The position numbers and the translations under genes were made by a program. The notes beneath the pieces were generated by a model. That model saw nothing but the letters and a program-made list of their open reading frames with translations, was not told the origin of the DNA and did no database searches. This document shows, in pieces, positions 60,016-62,000 of a DNA stretch of 62,000 nucleotides. The first letter of the stretch is position 1. Each line of letters starts with the position of its first letter. Origin of the DNA: Adiantum capillus-veneris (taxonomy: Eukaryota; Streptophyta; Polypodiopsida; Polypodiales; Pteridaceae); NCBI GenBank assembly GCA_014529385.2, contig CM043959.1, positions 11,689,309 through 11,751,308 of the forward strand. Direction: 5' to 3'.

Positions 60016-60739
60016 AATTTTTTGTTGATGCTATCAAGTTGTTGGCGATGCAAATGACAGAGGCCAAAGAAATAGAACGAGTAAACGTCAAAGTGGACAT
60101 GAGGGTAGAAAATCTTATGATGGTTATAATCCTTAAGTAATTAAGCCAGCGGTTTTAGTGCAGCTAGCTGCTTGCGCTCTTAGCAAAGTGTGAGAGGGGA
60201 TTAGTGGCAGACAGCTTAATGTCGAGGGAAAGGCATTGGGGAATATTGCCACTAGTGCAATTCATGGTCAAATGAGCCTTTGGCTTGAGTCACACTCCTT
60301 TGTCCATCTCTGATGATAACCTATTTCAAAATTTGATGAGGCAGGCATTTTGGAACAATCTGCACACAAACAAAAACATCTCTCAAGACCGATTCAACGT
60401 AGAATATGGTGTCCGCAAGACTTGATTAATGTAATGTAGCTCCAAGGAGATGCAGTAGCATTGCAACGGAAGTCCAGTAGTAAATCATGCAGGTGCAATT
60501 AGGAAGCAAGAGCTAATTTTCCATCCGATATTGGGAAGAAGCAGGAGGCATGAGCAGCAGCTTGCACTACTATGATATGATTCCTGCAGTCTCCAATATT
60601 TTAGTTGACTACAAGTAGTAGTACTAGCACCAGCGTACAACATTCGAAGATCATAATAATTCATTGCTTATTAGATATGATGCTAATCAGTGCACTGGAA
60701 AATTGCAAAAAACTCTCTTCTAAAAGATCTTCTCACAAA
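60016..60739. other. Non-coding stretch
   Basis: No gene or repeat edge recognised between the SWIB fragment and the LINE fragment. Confidence 0.5.
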
Positions 60740-61165
60740 CAATTGGCCACAAAGCGTATGATAAGGCCTATGATAGAATTGAATGGGAGTTCATACTTCA
60801 ATGTCTATATGATATGGGTTTGGCAGATTCTTTTTCACATTGTTTTTGGGAATGCATCAGCTAGAATTTTAGTTAATGGTACCCTTACAGATGTTATTCC
60901 ATTGCATAAATCCATAAGACAAGGGTGCCCACTTTCTCCTTTGATCTATGCTATCTCATCTGATGCCTTGCATTTGTTTGTTAAAGATGTTATGCAGTAG
61001 GGCAAACTCACTGCCATAGGCATACCTGGCTCTATGAAGCAAATGTGCCTCCAAAAGTTTGTTGATCATACCAATGCAATTGTGAGGAATTATATACATG
61101 CAATGGAGAGTTTTTGGGCTTGTCTCGCTGTCTTGCAAGTGGCTCGATTTACTAACCATGCTAAA
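60740..61165 (+). pseudogene. LINE reverse transcriptase fragment
   Basis: Across two frames: KAYDRIEWEFILQCLYDMGL (the first catalytic Asp block, usually DFxKAYDxxxW), FGNASARILVNGTL and RQGCPLSPLIYAISSDALH (the RQGCPLSP block is diagnostic of plant non-LTR RTs). Then come decayed segments with GKLTAIGIPG and QMCLQKFVDHTNAI; the latter occupies the place of the YADD box (FADD in many plants) but has VDHT. Only part of the palm domain is left, with no endonuclease. The N-terminal half of the 60605-61000 frame (before FGNAS) is out of frame. Confidence 0.8.
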
Positions 61166-61521
61166 AGTCTGGTTTGATGGGGCTGTCTGCTTTGTCCAAG
61201 CCAGTTTTCACCAGAAGGCTTAAACTGCTACGTTGGGGGAAAGAACATACCCATGCTACCTATTGATTGGTGTTTTAGGTCGAGCAATTATCTGATAGTT
61301 TATAGTCTAGCTTCTTTTTTATGTGCCATATCCGTATGACACGCTAGTCATCAACATTGATGGAGTCATGCTGTAAATATCCATTTTCTAGTAAAACAAT
61401 TTGAATAATTGGAAGATCCAAACCAATTAAAATTGTGAGTGGAGGTCTGAATACTGAAATAGTTAAGAGGAGTTTTGGTTATGACTTGAAAAGTAATGGT
61501 GTTCCAAGGTTCTTCTATCCT

Positions 61522-61523
<2 letters not shown>
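61166..61523. other. Non-coding stretch after the LINE fragment
   Basis: May be further decayed LINE sequence; nothing recognised with confidence. Confidence 0.4.

Positions 61524-61569
<46 letters not shown>
61524..61569. repeat. (GA)n microsatellite
   Basis: About 46 bases of GA. Confidence 0.95.
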
Positions 61570-61572
<3 letters not shown>

Positions 61573-61797
61573 CCTGCGAGGAAGTGTTACTTTTTGTAGG
61601 AACCAACGGGAAAAAAACATTGAATATCTTAACAAAATTTTTTGGATTTTTACCGAGTTTTACACTAATATTCTCCAAATTTATCCAGTTTCCTTCAATG
61701 CCACCCTCAAAACAAGCCTTGAATTTTTAATTTTAGCCCTTAAAAATACACTTAAGGCCTGGTTTTTAATGAAGTTTTTGCCAATGATAGTGATATT

Positions 61798-61926
<129 letters not shown>

Positions 61927-62000
61927 TCTAAGCATCTTCTCTCACTTAGCATGTGAAGCCCATGCGATTAAAATCCAAGCCAAAAAAGAGTAGAAGCAGA

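Overview
This window looks like repeat-rich intergenic DNA from a large land-plant nuclear genome. The evidence is plant-type Ty3 and Ty1 LTR retrotransposons with tRNA-iMet-like primer sites, a chromovirus with a decayed chromodomain, a Ty3 element of Tat type with two RNase H domains, a LINE fragment, decayed copies of eukaryotic nuclear genes (eL19 and a SWIB domain), and many long (GA)n/(CT)n microsatellites. I cannot name the species. I see no bacterial-style operons, CRISPR arrays, rRNA or tRNA genes, and no intact host gene. Nearly everything is a retroelement or its wreckage.

Layout. 0-7.3 kb: a decayed LTR element (called R1 here) with gag-like, zinc-knuckle and protease-like remnants, no reverse transcriptase, and a 3' LTR. 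8.3-9.7 kb: a second R1 5' end in inverted orientation. 9.9-12.7 kb: a minus-strand Ty1/copia gag-to-integrase remnant with its PBS and duplicated LTR pieces. 12.7-16.5 kb: a probable Ty3 LTR end with a TGGCGCC-type PBS and decayed internal DNA. 16.5-18.4 kb: a chromovirus 5' LTR, then a copia LTR/leader scrap. 19.8-22.18 kb and 36.71-37.56 kb: two halves of one Ty3 pol (element A). They are separated by element B, a short-LTR element (LTR about 177 bp) with no recognisable genes, whose terminal repeats are at 22181 and 36641. Element B is itself split by element C (25435-34669), a nearly complete minus-strand Ty3 element with closely matching LTRs of about 1.5 kb and a 4-bp target duplication. 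This is a three-level nest, A containing B containing C.

42.0-45.3 kb: a minus-strand chromovirus pol remnant (protease to chromodomain). 45.3-48.1 kb: a plus-strand copia RT-RNase H remnant with its 3' LTR start. 49.24-50.27 kb: a terminal-inverted-repeat DNA element of about 1 kb. 50.65-55.79 kb: a chromovirus with 5' LTR, PBS, an intact gag-protease ORF, and a pol cut off in RNase H. 55.8-62 kb: a processed eL19 pseudogene, a roughly 318-bp palindrome built from (CT)n and (GA)n arms, a SWIB-domain pseudogene, a LINE RT fragment and more (GA)n tracts.

How parts work together. In element C, gag-protease, RT-RNase H, a second RNase H and integrase are arranged as one polyprotein unit between LTRs, broken by two frameshifts and two in-frame stops. 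The chromovirus copies show the same gag/pol frame offset in two separate insertions, so it may be a property of the family. All boundaries and identities come from reading the sequence; no alignment or database search was run.
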